From positions 1-33,561 of the forward strand of contig JAHEEE010000042.1 in assembly GCA_024640845.1 (NCBI GenBank): a DNA stretch of 33,561 bases, read 5' to 3'. Shown here piece by piece: positions 23,998 to 31,922 of this stretch (its first letter is position 1; the number at the start of each line of letters is the position of its first letter). The stretch comes from Myxococcales bacterium (GTDB taxonomy: Bacteria > Myxococcota_A > Polyangia > Polyangiales > Houyiibacteriaceae). Position numbers and translations under genes: made by a program. A model generated the notes under the pieces. The model did not search any database, had not been told where the DNA came from, and worked only from the letters and a program-made list of their open reading frames with translations.

Positions 23998-25250
23998 CAG
24001 CCGAACAGCTCCCGCACCTTTTCGAGCGCGCGTACCAATGCATCGATGTCATCCGTCGTGTTGTACATCCCGAGTGACGCCCGCGCGGTGGCCGCGATGC
24101 CAAAGTGCTCCATGACCGGCTGTGCACAATGATGCCCAGTACGGATCGCGACGCCTTCCGCGTCGACGATCGTGCCGATGTCGTGTGGGTGAGCGGCATC
24201 CATCAGAAACGAGAGCGTGGCGACCTTGCCGGGCGCCGTCCCAATCAAACGAACACCGGGAAGGGATTCGAGTGCATCCGTCGCGTAACGCAGCACTTGG
24301 CTCTCGTGCGCGTGAACCGACTCTCGATCGAAGGAGCAGTAATAATCTACTGCAGCACCGAGCCCGATGGCGCCTGCGATGTTCGGGGTGCCCGCTTCGA
24401 ACTTGTACGGGAGGTCGTTGTAGATCGTCTCCTCGAACGTCACCGAGCGAATCATGTCCCCGCCGCCCTGGTAAGGCGGCATCCCTTCGAGCAGTCGCTC
24501 TTTTCCGTAAAGCACGCCGATGCCGGTGGGGCCGTAAAGCTTGTGCCCGCTGAACGCGTAAAAATCGCAGTCGAGCGCCCGCACGTCGACTTCCACGTGC
24601 GACACGGCTTGCGCGCCATCGAGGAGGACGACGGCGCCCCGTTCATGCGCAAGTGCGATCAGCTCCGGCACCGGAAGTACGGTTCCGAGCGCATTCGAGA
24701 CATGGGTGAGCGCTACGATCTTGGTGCGGTCGCTGAGCTTCTCCTCGAACGACTCCCTGAGCACTTCGCCGCGGTCTGTCATCGGGACGACCACGAGCTT
24801 GGCGCCCGTGCGCTGGCATAGCATCTGCCAAGGCACGATGTTCGAATGGTGCTCGAGCTCGGTCACCAAAACCTCGTCGCCCTCTCGGAGCGCGCTTTCA
24901 CCGAAGCTTTGGGCTACGAGGTTGATCGCTTCGGTCGTACCACGGGTGAAGATGATCTCGCTCTTCTTCTCGGCATTGAGAAACGCCTGCACCTTCTTGC
25001 GTGCTTCCTCGTAGCGAAACGTGGCCCTCTGGGACAGCAGGTGCACCGCGCGGTGGATGTTTGCGCAATCCTTGGCATAGACCTCAACGACCGCATCGAT
25101 GACCGCACGCGGTTTCAAGGACGTTGCGGCACTGTCGAGATAGACCAGCGGCTTGCCGTGGACTTCCTGGTGAATTGCCGGGAAGTCCTCGCGCGCTCGC
25201 AAGACATCGAACGTGGATGAAGGTGCTTCGGTGATCGGGTTTGGATGCAT
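23997..25250 (-). CDS. sufS: SufS cysteine desulfurase (class II)
   Basis: SufS is a PLP enzyme that takes sulfur from cysteine as an enzyme-bound persulfide. The 417-residue product has the normal length. The PLP lysine is Lys 237 in SGHKLYGPTG; the cofactor-binding THVSNALGT and DGAQAVSH blocks are present. The active Cys 375 is in RTGHHCAQP, the short-loop form typical of class II SufS enzymes. ATG at 25250 is preferred over GTG at 25253 because it overlaps the sufD stop as TGATG. Sulfur goes to SufU, encoded next. Confidence 0.97.
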   Translation of the reverse strand: MHPNPITEAPSSTFDVLRAREDFPAIHQEVHGKPLVYLDSAATSLKPRAVIDAVVEVYAKDCANIHRAVHLLSQRATFRYEEARKKVQAFLNAEKKSEIIFTRGTTEAINLVAQSFGESALREGDEVLVTELEHHSNIVPWQMLCQRTGAKLVVVPMTDRGEVLRESFEEKLSDRTKIVALTHVSNALGTVLPVPELIALAHERGAVVLLDGAQAVSHVEVDVRALDCDFYAFSGHKLYGPTGIGVLYGKERLLEGMPPYQGGGDMIRSVTFEETIYNDLPYKFEAGTPNIAGAIGLGAAVDYYCSFDRESVHAHESQVLRYATDALESLPGVRLIGTAPGKVATLSFLMDAAHPHDIGTIVDAEGVAIRTGHHCAQPVMEHFGIAATARASLGMYNTTDDIDALVRALEKVRELFG

Positions 25251-26458
25251 CACGTCACTTCCCGAATTTCGTCGCCGTGAGGAATGCGCGCGATGAGGGC
25301 CTCGCGCATGCGGGTGCGGGTCGGCTCGTGGCCCACGCGATCAATGATGGACTCGAGAAAGGCATACGTCAGCATGGCGTGGGCGAGGTCGGCGGGAATG
25401 CCGCGCGCCCTGAGGTAGAAGAGCTGGTCCTCGTCGAGCGCGCCGACGGTCGCACCGTGGCTGCACACGACGTCGTCTGCGTCGATCTCGAGGTGCGGCT
25501 TGGTGTGAATAGTCGCGGTGTCGCTCAACAGAAGGTTCCGGTTCTCCTGGTGGGCTTCGGTCTTCTGCGCGTCGCGATGAACGATCACGATACCGTCGAA
25601 AACTGCAGTGCCCTTGCCGGATGCGATGCCCCGGTACGTCTGATTGCTTCGACAGTGCGGGGCGCGGTGATCCACCCTAGTGTGGTGGTCCACATGATCC
25701 TCCCCCTCGACGAGGTACGCACCATCGAGCTGGCACTCCGCGCCTTTGCCGTCGAGCAGCGAGCGCACATCGAGTCGAAGCAGGGCGCCACCGAGGGTGA
25801 TGACCGTCGATCGATACACGCTGTCCGCGGCCTGACGCACGTCGACGCGGCCCACCTGCATCCCGGCGTTTTCGTGAATCCGAACGTGGCTAACCTTCGC
25901 ATTCCGTCCCACGTCGAGCTCGACCACGGAGTTCGTCAGCCCGCCGACCGTTTCGCCCTGATAGGTCTCGATCAAAGTGAGCTCGGCGCTTTCGCCGGCG
26001 GTCACAAAAACGCGCGGGTAGCTCACTCCTGCACGACCGATGGCGTGCGTGATCTCAACTGGCGTGTCGACGGCCGTGCCATCCGGAACGTCAATCCAAA
26101 GCCCGTCGGTGAATAGCGCCGTGTTCAATGCCGCGAAGTGCTCCGGCGTGCCGGCAAAGTCGAGCCGCCCGTCCAAGAGCCCCGGTTCGCTTTCCAAGAC
26201 CTCGCGCAAGCTCCGCGCGGTGACTCCCTCAGGAAGCGCAGAGACCACCGATAGGGCGTCTCCCTCGGCGGGGCTGAACACAGCTTCGACGACGGAGCGC
26301 ACCGGCGTGAATCGCCACGCTTCGGTCTTCTTCGTGGGCAGCCCGCCGGCGCGAAGCGCATCCGCCGCACGACCGCGAAGCAAGCGAAGCCATTCGGGCC
26401 CGGCCTCGAAAGAGGAGGGAAGGCTCTGGATGAGGGTCTTGGGAGAGCTATCGGTCAC
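25250..26458 (-). CDS. sufD: SufD, Fe-S assembly scaffold subunit
   Basis: SufD pairs with SufB and the SufC ATPase to build clusters. The 402-residue protein has a variable N-terminal helical part and the beta-helix core (about 150-330). The best conserved block is near the C-terminus: DHHTRVDHRAPHCRSNQTYRG in parts, AVFDGIVIVHRDAQKTEAHQENRNLLL, and DDVVCSHGATVGALDEDQLFYL, where the Cys-Ser-His corresponds to the metal-site Cys/His of SufD. It starts with GTG at 26458, overlapping the sufC stop by four bases (GTGA), so translation is coupled. Confidence 0.95.
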   Translation of the reverse strand: MTDSSPKTLIQSLPSSFEAGPEWLRLLRGRAADALRAGGLPTKKTEAWRFTPVRSVVEAVFSPAEGDALSVVSALPEGVTARSLREVLESEPGLLDGRLDFAGTPEHFAALNTALFTDGLWIDVPDGTAVDTPVEITHAIGRAGVSYPRVFVTAGESAELTLIETYQGETVGGLTNSVVELDVGRNAKVSHVRIHENAGMQVGRVDVRQAADSVYRSTVITLGGALLRLDVRSLLDGKGAECQLDGAYLVEGEDHVDHHTRVDHRAPHCRSNQTYRGIASGKGTAVFDGIVIVHRDAQKTEAHQENRNLLLSDTATIHTKPHLEIDADDVVCSHGATVGALDEDQLFYLRARGIPADLAHAMLTYAFLESIIDRVGHEPTRTRMREALIARIPHGDEIREVT

Positions 26459-27207
26459 GGCTGAATCGCGTCCCGAACCTCGCTGTAACCGTCTCTCTCG
26501 AGCTGCTTGGCGAGGTTCTTGTCTCCGGTTCGAACGATGCGGCCGTCGATCAACACGTGTACGACGTCGGGCACGATGTAGTCGAGGAGACGTTGATAGT
26601 GGGTGATGACGAGCATGGCGCGCTCGGGGCCACGAAGGGCGTTGACTCCTTCGGCGACGACCTTGAGTGCGTCGATGTCGAGGCCCGAGTCCGTCTCGTC
26701 GAGGATCGCAAGCGACGGTTCTAGCATCGCCATCTGATAGATTTCGTTACGCTTCTTCTCTCCGCCGCTGAAGCCGTCGTTGACGGACCTCTTCGTGAGC
26801 TGGTCGGGAAGCTGCACGAGCCCAGCCTTCTCCTTGGAGAGCTTCATGAAATCGATCGCGTCGAGCGGGTCTTGCCCGCGGTGCTTTCGAATCGCGTTGA
26901 GCGCGGCTTTCAGGAAGTAGATGTTGCTGACCCCGGGTATCGCCACGGGGTACTGGAATCCGAGAAAGACCCCTTCTGCGGCCCGAATCTCGGGTTCCAT
27001 CTCGAGCAGGTTCTGCCCCTTGTAGGTTACGCTGCCCTTGGTCACCTCGTAGCCCTCGCGACCCGCAAGCACGTAAGCCAACGTGCTCTTGCCCGAGCCG
27101 TTCGGACCCATGATGGCGTGCACCTCACCGGCTGCAATGTCGAGTGTGATCCCCTTGAGGATGGTCTTCCCATCCACTTCGACGTGCAGGTCTTCGATCT
27201 TCAACAT
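26455..27207 (-). CDS. sufC: SufC, Fe-S assembly ATPase
   Basis: SufC is an ABC-type ATPase that dimerises on SufB-SufD and drives conformational change during cluster assembly; it is cytoplasmic and not a transporter. The 250-residue protein has Walker A GPNGSGKST (34-42), a Q-loop in FLGFQYPVAIPGV, the signature DGFSGGEKKRNEI, Walker B LAILDETDSGLD and the switch HYQRLL with the family-typical His-Tyr-Gln. ATG at 27207 overlaps the sufB stop by one base. Confidence 0.97.
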   Translation of the reverse strand: MLKIEDLHVEVDGKTILKGITLDIAAGEVHAIMGPNGSGKSTLAYVLAGREGYEVTKGSVTYKGQNLLEMEPEIRAAEGVFLGFQYPVAIPGVSNIYFLKAALNAIRKHRGQDPLDAIDFMKLSKEKAGLVQLPDQLTKRSVNDGFSGGEKKRNEIYQMAMLEPSLAILDETDSGLDIDALKVVAEGVNALRGPERAMLVITHYQRLLDYIVPDVVHVLIDGRIVRTGDKNLAKQLERDGYSEVRDAIQP

Positions 27208-28655
27208 CAGCCAACGGCTCCTTCCAAGCTAACGCCGAGAAGCTTCTGCGCCTCTACGGCAAATTCCATCGGTAGCTCCTTGAGCACCTCTTTGGCGAAC
27301 CCGTTTACGATGAGACTCACCGCATCTTCCTCGGCTAGCCCGCGTTGTCGGCAATAGAAGAGCTGATCCTCCCCGATGCGCGATGTCGTCGCCTCGTGCT
27401 CGAGCTTGGACGTGCTGTTACGCACGTCGACGTACGGCACGGTGTGTGCGCCGCACTTGTCGCCGATCAACAGCGAATCGCATTGCGTGTAGTTTCGCGC
27501 GTTCGAGGCCCCGCGCATGATTTTGACGCCGCCGCGATAGGTCTGTTGGCCGTGCCCCGCGCTTATCCCCTTGGAGATGATCGTCGACTTCGTGTTCTTG
27601 CCGAGGTGAATCATCTTCGTTCCGGTGTCGGCCTGCTGGCGGTGATTGCTGAGAGCGACCGAGTAGAATTCGCCGATGGAATCGTCGCCCTTGAGAATGC
27701 AGCTCGGATACTTCCACGTGATCGCGGAGCCCGTCTCGACCTGGGTCCAGCTGATCTTCGAGCGCTCGCCCTCGCAGAGCCCACGCTTGGTCACGAAATT
27801 GAAGATGCCGCCCTTGCCGTTCTCGTCGCCGGGGTACCAATTTTGCACCGTCGAGTACTTGATCTGAGCATCCTTGTGCGCGACTAGCTCGACAACCGCT
27901 GCATGAAGCTGGTTCTCGTCCCGCATGGGGGCAGTGCACCCTTCGAGATAGCTCACGTAGCTGCCCTCATCGGCGACGATGAGCGTGCGCTCGAACTGCC
28001 CGGTCTTCGCAGCGTTGATGCGAAAATAGGTCGAGAGCTCCATCGGACACCGAACGCCCTTCGGAATGTACACCACCGACCCATCGCTGAAGACCGCGCT
28101 GTTCAGCGCCGCGAAGAAGTTGTCTGACACCGGAACGACTGAGCCGAGATACTTCCTGATGAGCTCGGGATGCTCTTGCACGGCCTCAGAAAACGACATG
28201 AAGATCACGCCGACTTCGGATAGTTTCTTTCGAAACGTCGTCGTGACCGACACGCTGTCGAACACCGCGTCCACCGCGACGCCAGCGAGCACCTCGCGTT
28301 CGTGGAGTGGAATCCCAAGCTTTTCGTAGGTGGCGAGCAACTCGGGGTCGACCTCGTCGAGGCTCTTGGGGGCGTCGTCTTTGGACTTCGGGGCGGCGTA
28401 GTAGCAGATGTCCTGGTAGTCGATCTCGGGGTAGCTGACTTTGGCCCAACGTGGCTCTTTCATCTCGAGCCAGCGCCGGTACGCTTTGAGCCGCCACTCG
28501 AGCAACCATTCCGGCTCTTCCTTCTTAGCCGAGATGAAGCGCACGATGTCTTCGTTGAGACCGGGCGGCGCGTACTCCTGCTCGATATCGGTGATGAAGC
28601 CAGCGTCGTACTTCTTCTTGAGAATTGCGTCGATCGATTCGGTGGCGGATGACAT
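27207..28655 (-). CDS. sufB: SufB, Fe-S cluster scaffold
   Basis: SufB is the scaffold on which nascent clusters form. The 482-residue protein is full length and very well conserved: [19 protein letters not shown] near the N-terminus, [38 protein letters not shown] in parts, [23 protein letters not shown], and [31 protein letters not shown] in parts with the TQCDSL cysteine used for cluster binding. ATG at 28655 is chosen because SufB similarity ([18 protein letters not shown]) begins there, 4 bp after the regulator's stop; the frame remains open upstream only as a shadow of that gene. Confidence 0.97.
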   Translation of the reverse strand: MSSATESIDAILKKKYDAGFITDIEQEYAPPGLNEDIVRFISAKKEEPEWLLEWRLKAYRRWLEMKEPRWAKVSYPEIDYQDICYYAAPKSKDDAPKSLDEVDPELLATYEKLGIPLHEREVLAGVAVDAVFDSVSVTTTFRKKLSEVGVIFMSFSEAVQEHPELIRKYLGSVVPVSDNFFAALNSAVFSDGSVVYIPKGVRCPMELSTYFRINAAKTGQFERTLIVADEGSYVSYLEGCTAPMRDENQLHAAVVELVAHKDAQIKYSTVQNWYPGDENGKGGIFNFVTKRGLCEGERSKISWTQVETGSAITWKYPSCILKGDDSIGEFYSVALSNHRQQADTGTKMIHLGKNTKSTIISKGISAGHGQQTYRGGVKIMRGASNARNYTQCDSLLIGDKCGAHTVPYVDVRNSTSKLEHEATTSRIGEDQLFYCRQRGLAEEDAVSLIVNGFAKEVLKELPMEFAVEAQKLLGVSLEGAVG

Positions 28656-28659
28656 CTGC

Positions 28660-29133
28660 TTACTCCAACCCCGCGCGAAGGCGGTCGGCCTCAGTACCCG
28701 AGCGCGCAAGCGAGACCAGCTCTGCGGTGCCCGGAACGGCCATGTCGGCCAAGGTGATTCTGGAAAGCGCGCCCTGGACGGCGATGTTGATGCGCTGCCA
28801 GTTCGCGCGAACGCCGCAGTTGGTCTCGTACTCGCAAAACGATTCGTTGCTCTCGTCGGAGCACTCGGTGACCGCGATGGGACCTTCGATCGCCTCGATG
28901 ACCTCATGGATCCCGATACGCTGCGGAGCGCGAGCGAGGGCGTAGCCGCCTTTCGCGCCCCGCTGAGAGGTCACGACCCCGGCGCGGGCAAGCTTTTTCA
29001 GGACTTTGCTCGCGGTCGGCTCTGGAATTTGCGTGTGAAGAGCCAAGTCACGGGCAGCGTGAGGCCCATCCGCGACGGCCAAGTGGGTGGCCAGCACGAC
29101 TGCATAGTCAGTCATTTTCGAAATACGCAGCAT
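28660..29133 (-). CDS. Rrf2-family SUF regulator (IscR-like, Fe-S-binding)
   Basis: The 157-residue protein has an N-terminal winged helix ([17 protein letters not shown], recognition region [16 protein letters not shown], wing [11 protein letters not shown]). A cysteine cluster follows: Cys 91, Cys 100 and Cys 106 ([20 protein letters not shown]), spaced like the 2Fe-2S ligands of IscR. It should sense cluster status and repress its own operon when clusters are plentiful. It is the first gene of the suf operon. An IscR-type operator at 29148-29172 lies directly before its ATG at 29133. It resembles the SUF regulator group known from gammaproteobacteria (SufR in function), but is not the cyanobacterial DeoR-type SufR. 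Confidence 0.93.
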   Translation of the reverse strand: MLRISKMTDYAVVLATHLAVADGPHAARDLALHTQIPEPTASKVLKKLARAGVVTSQRGAKGGYALARAPQRIGIHEVIEAIEGPIAVTECSDESNESFCEYETNCGVRANWQRINIAVQGALSRITLADMAVPGTAELVSLARSGTEADRLRAGLE

Positions 29134-29147
29134 TTCCAGGCAGTTAG

Positions 29148-29172
29148 ATATCGGACCGTTTCAGTCCTGTAT
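29148..29172 (-). promoter_or_regulatory. IscR type 1-like operator of the suf operon
   Basis: On the minus strand the halves ATACAGGACTG and CGGTCCGATAT flank three A residues. Compared with the IscR type 1 consensus as I remember it (ATASYYGACTRWWWYAGTCRRSTAT), 20 of 25 positions agree and spacing is exact. The two halves match each other at 8 of 11. It covers roughly +1 to +20 of the predicted start, a good place for repression. The binding protein is presumably the Rrf2 regulator encoded 14 bp downstream. Confidence 0.75.
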
Positions 29173-29175
29173 TGG

Positions 29176-29204
29176 GATCTAGAGTACGCCCGAGGGGGTG
29201 TCAA
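29176..29204 (-). promoter_or_regulatory. Candidate sigma-70-type promoter of the suf operon
   Basis: A perfect TTGACA -35 (29204-29199) is followed after 17 bp by a weak TAGATC -10 (29181-29176). A poor -10 with an Rrf2 operator just downstream suits a regulated promoter. The -35 lies in the spacer after the universal stress protein stop. Confidence 0.55.
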
Positions 29205-29316
29205 GGTCGTCCGCTTGGCCAAGACGCAAGGCGCGATCGTCCCAAAGCTCAGCGACTTCGTCGAGGATCAGCGGCTCGAAGATCAGCGCGACGATCGTGC
29301 CGAGAGCCTCGACGGC

Positions 29317-30252
29317 CTAGGGAGCGGCCTCGGGGACCATGAGCACCGGCACGGGGGCGATCCGGAGACATCGTGTGGCTGTGCTGCCGACGAACAGGCG
29401 CCCGAGCACGGTCTGCCGGTGCGTGCCGACTACCATGATGTCCGCGGGGATCTCCTCCGCAGCCTTGCAAAGCGCATGCGCGGCGTAGTCGGGCGAGACC
29501 ACCTGATGTATCTGCGCCTCTGGAGCGTGCTCCTTGGCGTACTCCGCCAACTTCAACCCGGCTTCGAGCTTGCTTTGGTCGCGCAACACCTGGCGCCAAG
29601 TACGCTCTTCGTCGGGCTTGTCCTCTCCACCAGCGGGGATCACGACGTTCGCAAGATGAAGCTCCCCATGGACGCGCGCCGCGGCGCGCTTGGCCCAAGC
29701 CACAGCCGAAAGTGCCGAACCGGAGAAGTCGATTCCGACGAACCACTTGGTGCCTTGCAGTCCGTTCGGAATCGGGCGCTCGCCGGTCGCGACGAAGACC
29801 GGGCGGTCTGCAACGCGGATCACACGTTCGGCCGTCGAGCCGATCACCGACTCAGTCCGACCCCGGCTATCGACTGAGCGAGGGCCGCTCGAGCCGTACG
29901 GCCCAATCGTGATCAGAAAGGACCCGCGCTCTTGTGCGAGCTCAGGAATGACGCGCCAAGGTCGCCCGCGCACTACGAACGCTTCGCACTCCACGCCCGC
30001 GGCTGCGCAACGGTGCTGTTCTTTGCGAAGCTCGACTTCCAACGCCTTCTCGTAGCGGGTCGTGTCTTCCTTCGCGGCCTCCGCCTCCGCTTGAAGCTCG
30101 GCCGACTCGGGCCACCACGAATCCGCGTCATCGAGGACGTGTATCAGGTCTAGGCGTACGCCAAAGGCCTGGGCCGCTGCGATCGCGAGATCGACCGCAC
30201 GAGTCCCTGCCGAGGTCAAATCGGTGCCACAAAGAATGCTCGCTCCTGCCAT
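29317..30252 (-). CDS. Tandem-domain universal stress protein
   Basis: The 311-residue protein contains two UspA domains. Domain 1 (1-150) opens with ASILCGTDLTSAGTRAVDLA and ends with the nucleotide-site pattern GPYGSSG...GSTAERVIRVADRPVFVA. Domain 2 (about 165-308) opens with KWFVGIDFSGSALSAVAWA and ends with VVGTHRQTVLGRLFVGSTATRCLRIAPVPVLMV, the G-X-X-G-X9-G-S form typical of ATP-binding members. Such proteins help survive oxidative or starvation stress; the partner is unknown. ATG at 30252 is chosen at the first Usp strand; earlier in-frame codons lead into antisense of the cysteine desulfurase gene. After the TAG the same frame stays open for 45 more codons (see findings). Confidence 0.9.
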   Translation of the reverse strand: MAGASILCGTDLTSAGTRAVDLAIAAAQAFGVRLDLIHVLDDADSWWPESAELQAEAEAAKEDTTRYEKALEVELRKEQHRCAAAGVECEAFVVRGRPWRVIPELAQERGSFLITIGPYGSSGPRSVDSRGRTESVIGSTAERVIRVADRPVFVATGERPIPNGLQGTKWFVGIDFSGSALSAVAWAKRAAARVHGELHLANVVIPAGGEDKPDEERTWRQVLRDQSKLEAGLKLAEYAKEHAPEAQIHQVVSPDYAAHALCKAAEEIPADIMVVGTHRQTVLGRLFVGSTATRCLRIAPVPVLMVPEAAP

Positions 30253-30274
30253 GCCGAAAGCATAGACCAAGGCG

Positions 30275-30303
30275 TTGGAGGCGCACATGGTCAGCGCTAA
30301 GAT
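30275..30303 (+). promoter_or_regulatory. Candidate promoter of the class I cysteine desulfurase gene
   Basis: TTGGAG (30275-30280) and TAAGAT (30298-30303) are 17 bp apart. The predicted start near 30310 leaves about 6 bases before the ATG at 30316, and no Shine-Dalgarno sequence precedes that ATG. The message may therefore be nearly leaderless. An overlapping TATAAG at 30303-30308 is an alternative -10. Confidence 0.35.
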
Positions 30304-30315
30304 ATAAGCGCGCCC

Positions 30316-31521
30316 ATGCCGCAAACGCCGATTTACATGGACCATCACGCCACGACGCCGGTCGACGAGCGGGTCCTCGAAGCGATGCTCCCGTATTTCC
30401 ACGATCGCTTTGGCAATGCAGCCAGCCGCGTTCACGCGCACGGCCAAGCAGCGAGGGATGCGGTCGAGGCCGCGCGTGCCGACGTGGCAGGCCTGATCGG
30501 GGCCCGGGCCGAAGAGCTGATCTTCACCTCGGGGGCCACCGAAAGCGACAACCTCGCCATCACCGGAACGGCACGCGGCCGAGCTTCCGAGGGCAAGCAC
30601 ATCATCACAGTGCGAACAGAGCACAAGGCCGTGCTCGACACCTGCAGCGCGCTCGAGCAGGAGGGTTGGCGCGTTACGCGGCTCGGCGTCGACGAGCGTG
30701 GCTTGATCGCCCCCGATGCAGTCGCGAACGCTGTCGCCGACGACACGGTGTTGGTAAGCGTCATGCTGGCCAACAACGAAGTCGGAGTCGTGCAGGACCT
30801 TGCTGCGATCGGGGCGTTGACCCGGTCCCGCGGAATCACCTTTCACTGCGACGCTGCTCAAGGGCTCGGCTACCTGCCGCTATCGGTCGCCGAGATGAAC
30901 ATCGATCTCGCCAGCATCGCGTCCCACAAGATGTACGGACCCAAAGGCGTCGGCGCCCTCTACATCGCCCGCTCGATGCAAACACGAGGCCTGCCGCTCC
31001 CGCTTATCCATGGAGGTGGCCACGAACGCGGTTTCCGCTCGGGCACCTTGAACGTCGCCGGCATCGTCGGCTTCGGCGCCGCTGCCTCGATCATGCAACT
31101 CGAGGGACAACCGGAGGCAGTGCGAATCGCTGAGCTTCGCGATGCCCTGCAGAGCCGACTCGAGGAGTCGATTGATGAGGTACGGGTCAATAGCGCGGGC
31201 GCGCCGCGTCATCCCGGCAACCTCAACGTGTCGTTCGGCTACGTCGATGGTGCCGCGCTACTCCTCCGGCTGTGCGAGATTGTTTCTGTATCGAGCGGAG
31301 CTGCGTGCAGCAGCGCGCAGGCCGGTCCGAGCTACGTGCTCGAAGCGATGGGGGTGCCCCGAGATTGGAGCAGCGCGTCGGTACGCTTCGGCCTCGGGCG
31401 CGGCTCGACCTTAGCCGAGGTCGAAGCGGTAGCCGAGGCGACGGTGTCCGTGGTCAGCGAGCTTCGCGCTCGTTCGCCGTTGTGGGCGGCCAGGAAGGGC
31501 GGGAAACCGATCGACTGGTGA
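30316..31521 (+). CDS. Class I cysteine desulfurase (IscS/NifS family)
   Basis: The 401-residue PLP enzyme has IYMDHHATTPVDERVLEAM at the start, GATESDNLAI, and HCDAAQGLGYLPL. Lys 205 in SHKMYGPKGVGALY is the PLP lysine, and Cys 331 in SSGAACSSAQAGPSYVL lies on the long mobile loop typical of class I enzymes. It supplies sulfur for Fe-S clusters or tRNA thiolation. It is separate from SufS in the nearby operon, so the organism has two desulfurase classes. No IscU or HscA/B is adjacent; the next gene is an A-type carrier, 56 bp on. ATG at 30316 is the first possible start matching the family. IscS versus NifS naming cannot be settled from this sequence. Confidence 0.93.
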   Translation: MPQTPIYMDHHATTPVDERVLEAMLPYFHDRFGNAASRVHAHGQAARDAVEAARADVAGLIGARAEELIFTSGATESDNLAITGTARGRASEGKHIITVRTEHKAVLDTCSALEQEGWRVTRLGVDERGLIAPDAVANAVADDTVLVSVMLANNEVGVVQDLAAIGALTRSRGITFHCDAAQGLGYLPLSVAEMNIDLASIASHKMYGPKGVGALYIARSMQTRGLPLPLIHGGGHERGFRSGTLNVAGIVGFGAAASIMQLEGQPEAVRIAELRDALQSRLEESIDEVRVNSAGAPRHPGNLNVSFGYVDGAALLLRLCEIVSVSSGAACSSAQAGPSYVLEAMGVPRDWSSASVRFGLGRGSTLAEVEAVAEATVSVVSELRARSPLWAARKGGKPIDW

Positions 31522-31577
31522 AGCGCGCTCGGGGACCGGGGTGGCGAAACCTCCGATCACGTCTTAGATAGGATGGG

Positions 31578-31922
31578 ATGAGCAACGCCGACGGCATCAC
31601 CCTCACGCCGAGGGCCATCGAAATGGGTAAGCAGAAGGTCGCGGACGCCGAGACGCCGGTGGAGGGCTTGCGCTTGGGCATCAAGGGCGGCGGCTGCTCC
31701 GGTTACTACTACGTCTATGATTTCGCCACGAAGATTCGGCCCCAAAAGGACCTCGTGTTCGACTTCGACGGCCTCAAAGTGGTGGTGGACCATCGCAGCT
31801 TGGAGTTCCTCAAAGGGGCCGTGCTCGACTGGGAGCAGGGCCTCATGAGCTACGGCTTCAAATGGAAGAACCCGAATGCCGTGGGCGACTGCGGGTGCGG
31901 ACAGTCGTTCGAAGTGGCCTAG
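31578..31922 (+). CDS. IscA/HesB-family A-type Fe-S carrier
   Basis: The 114-residue protein has the three invariant cysteines of A-type carriers: Cys 40 in GGGCSGYYY, and Cys 105 and Cys 107 in GDCGCGQSF. The rest follows the family pattern (ITLTPRAIEMGKQKV, LRLGIKGGGCSG, VVVDHRSLEFLKGAVLDW, GFKWKNPNA). It accepts clusters from the scaffold and hands them to apo-proteins. ATG at 31578 is preceded by AGGATGGG. It lies 56 bp after the cysteine desulfurase stop on the same strand and is probably co-transcribed. IscA, SufA or ErpA naming is not safe. Its last 4 bp overlap the convergent gene. Confidence 0.93.
   Translation: MSNADGITLTPRAIEMGKQKVADAETPVEGLRLGIKGGGCSGYYYVYDFATKIRPQKDLVFDFDGLKVVVDHRSLEFLKGAVLDWEQGLMSYGFKWKNPNAVGDCGCGQSFEVA

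Noticed and set aside
25241-26116. A 291-codon plus-strand frame over sufD
   Set aside because: Antisense to sufD, which has family-specific motifs and operon-like overlaps.
28441-29877. A 478-codon open frame on the plus strand
   Set aside because: It is antisense to sufB, the Rrf2 regulator and part of the universal stress protein gene, all with clear family motifs; its own translation is low-complexity and unrecognisable.
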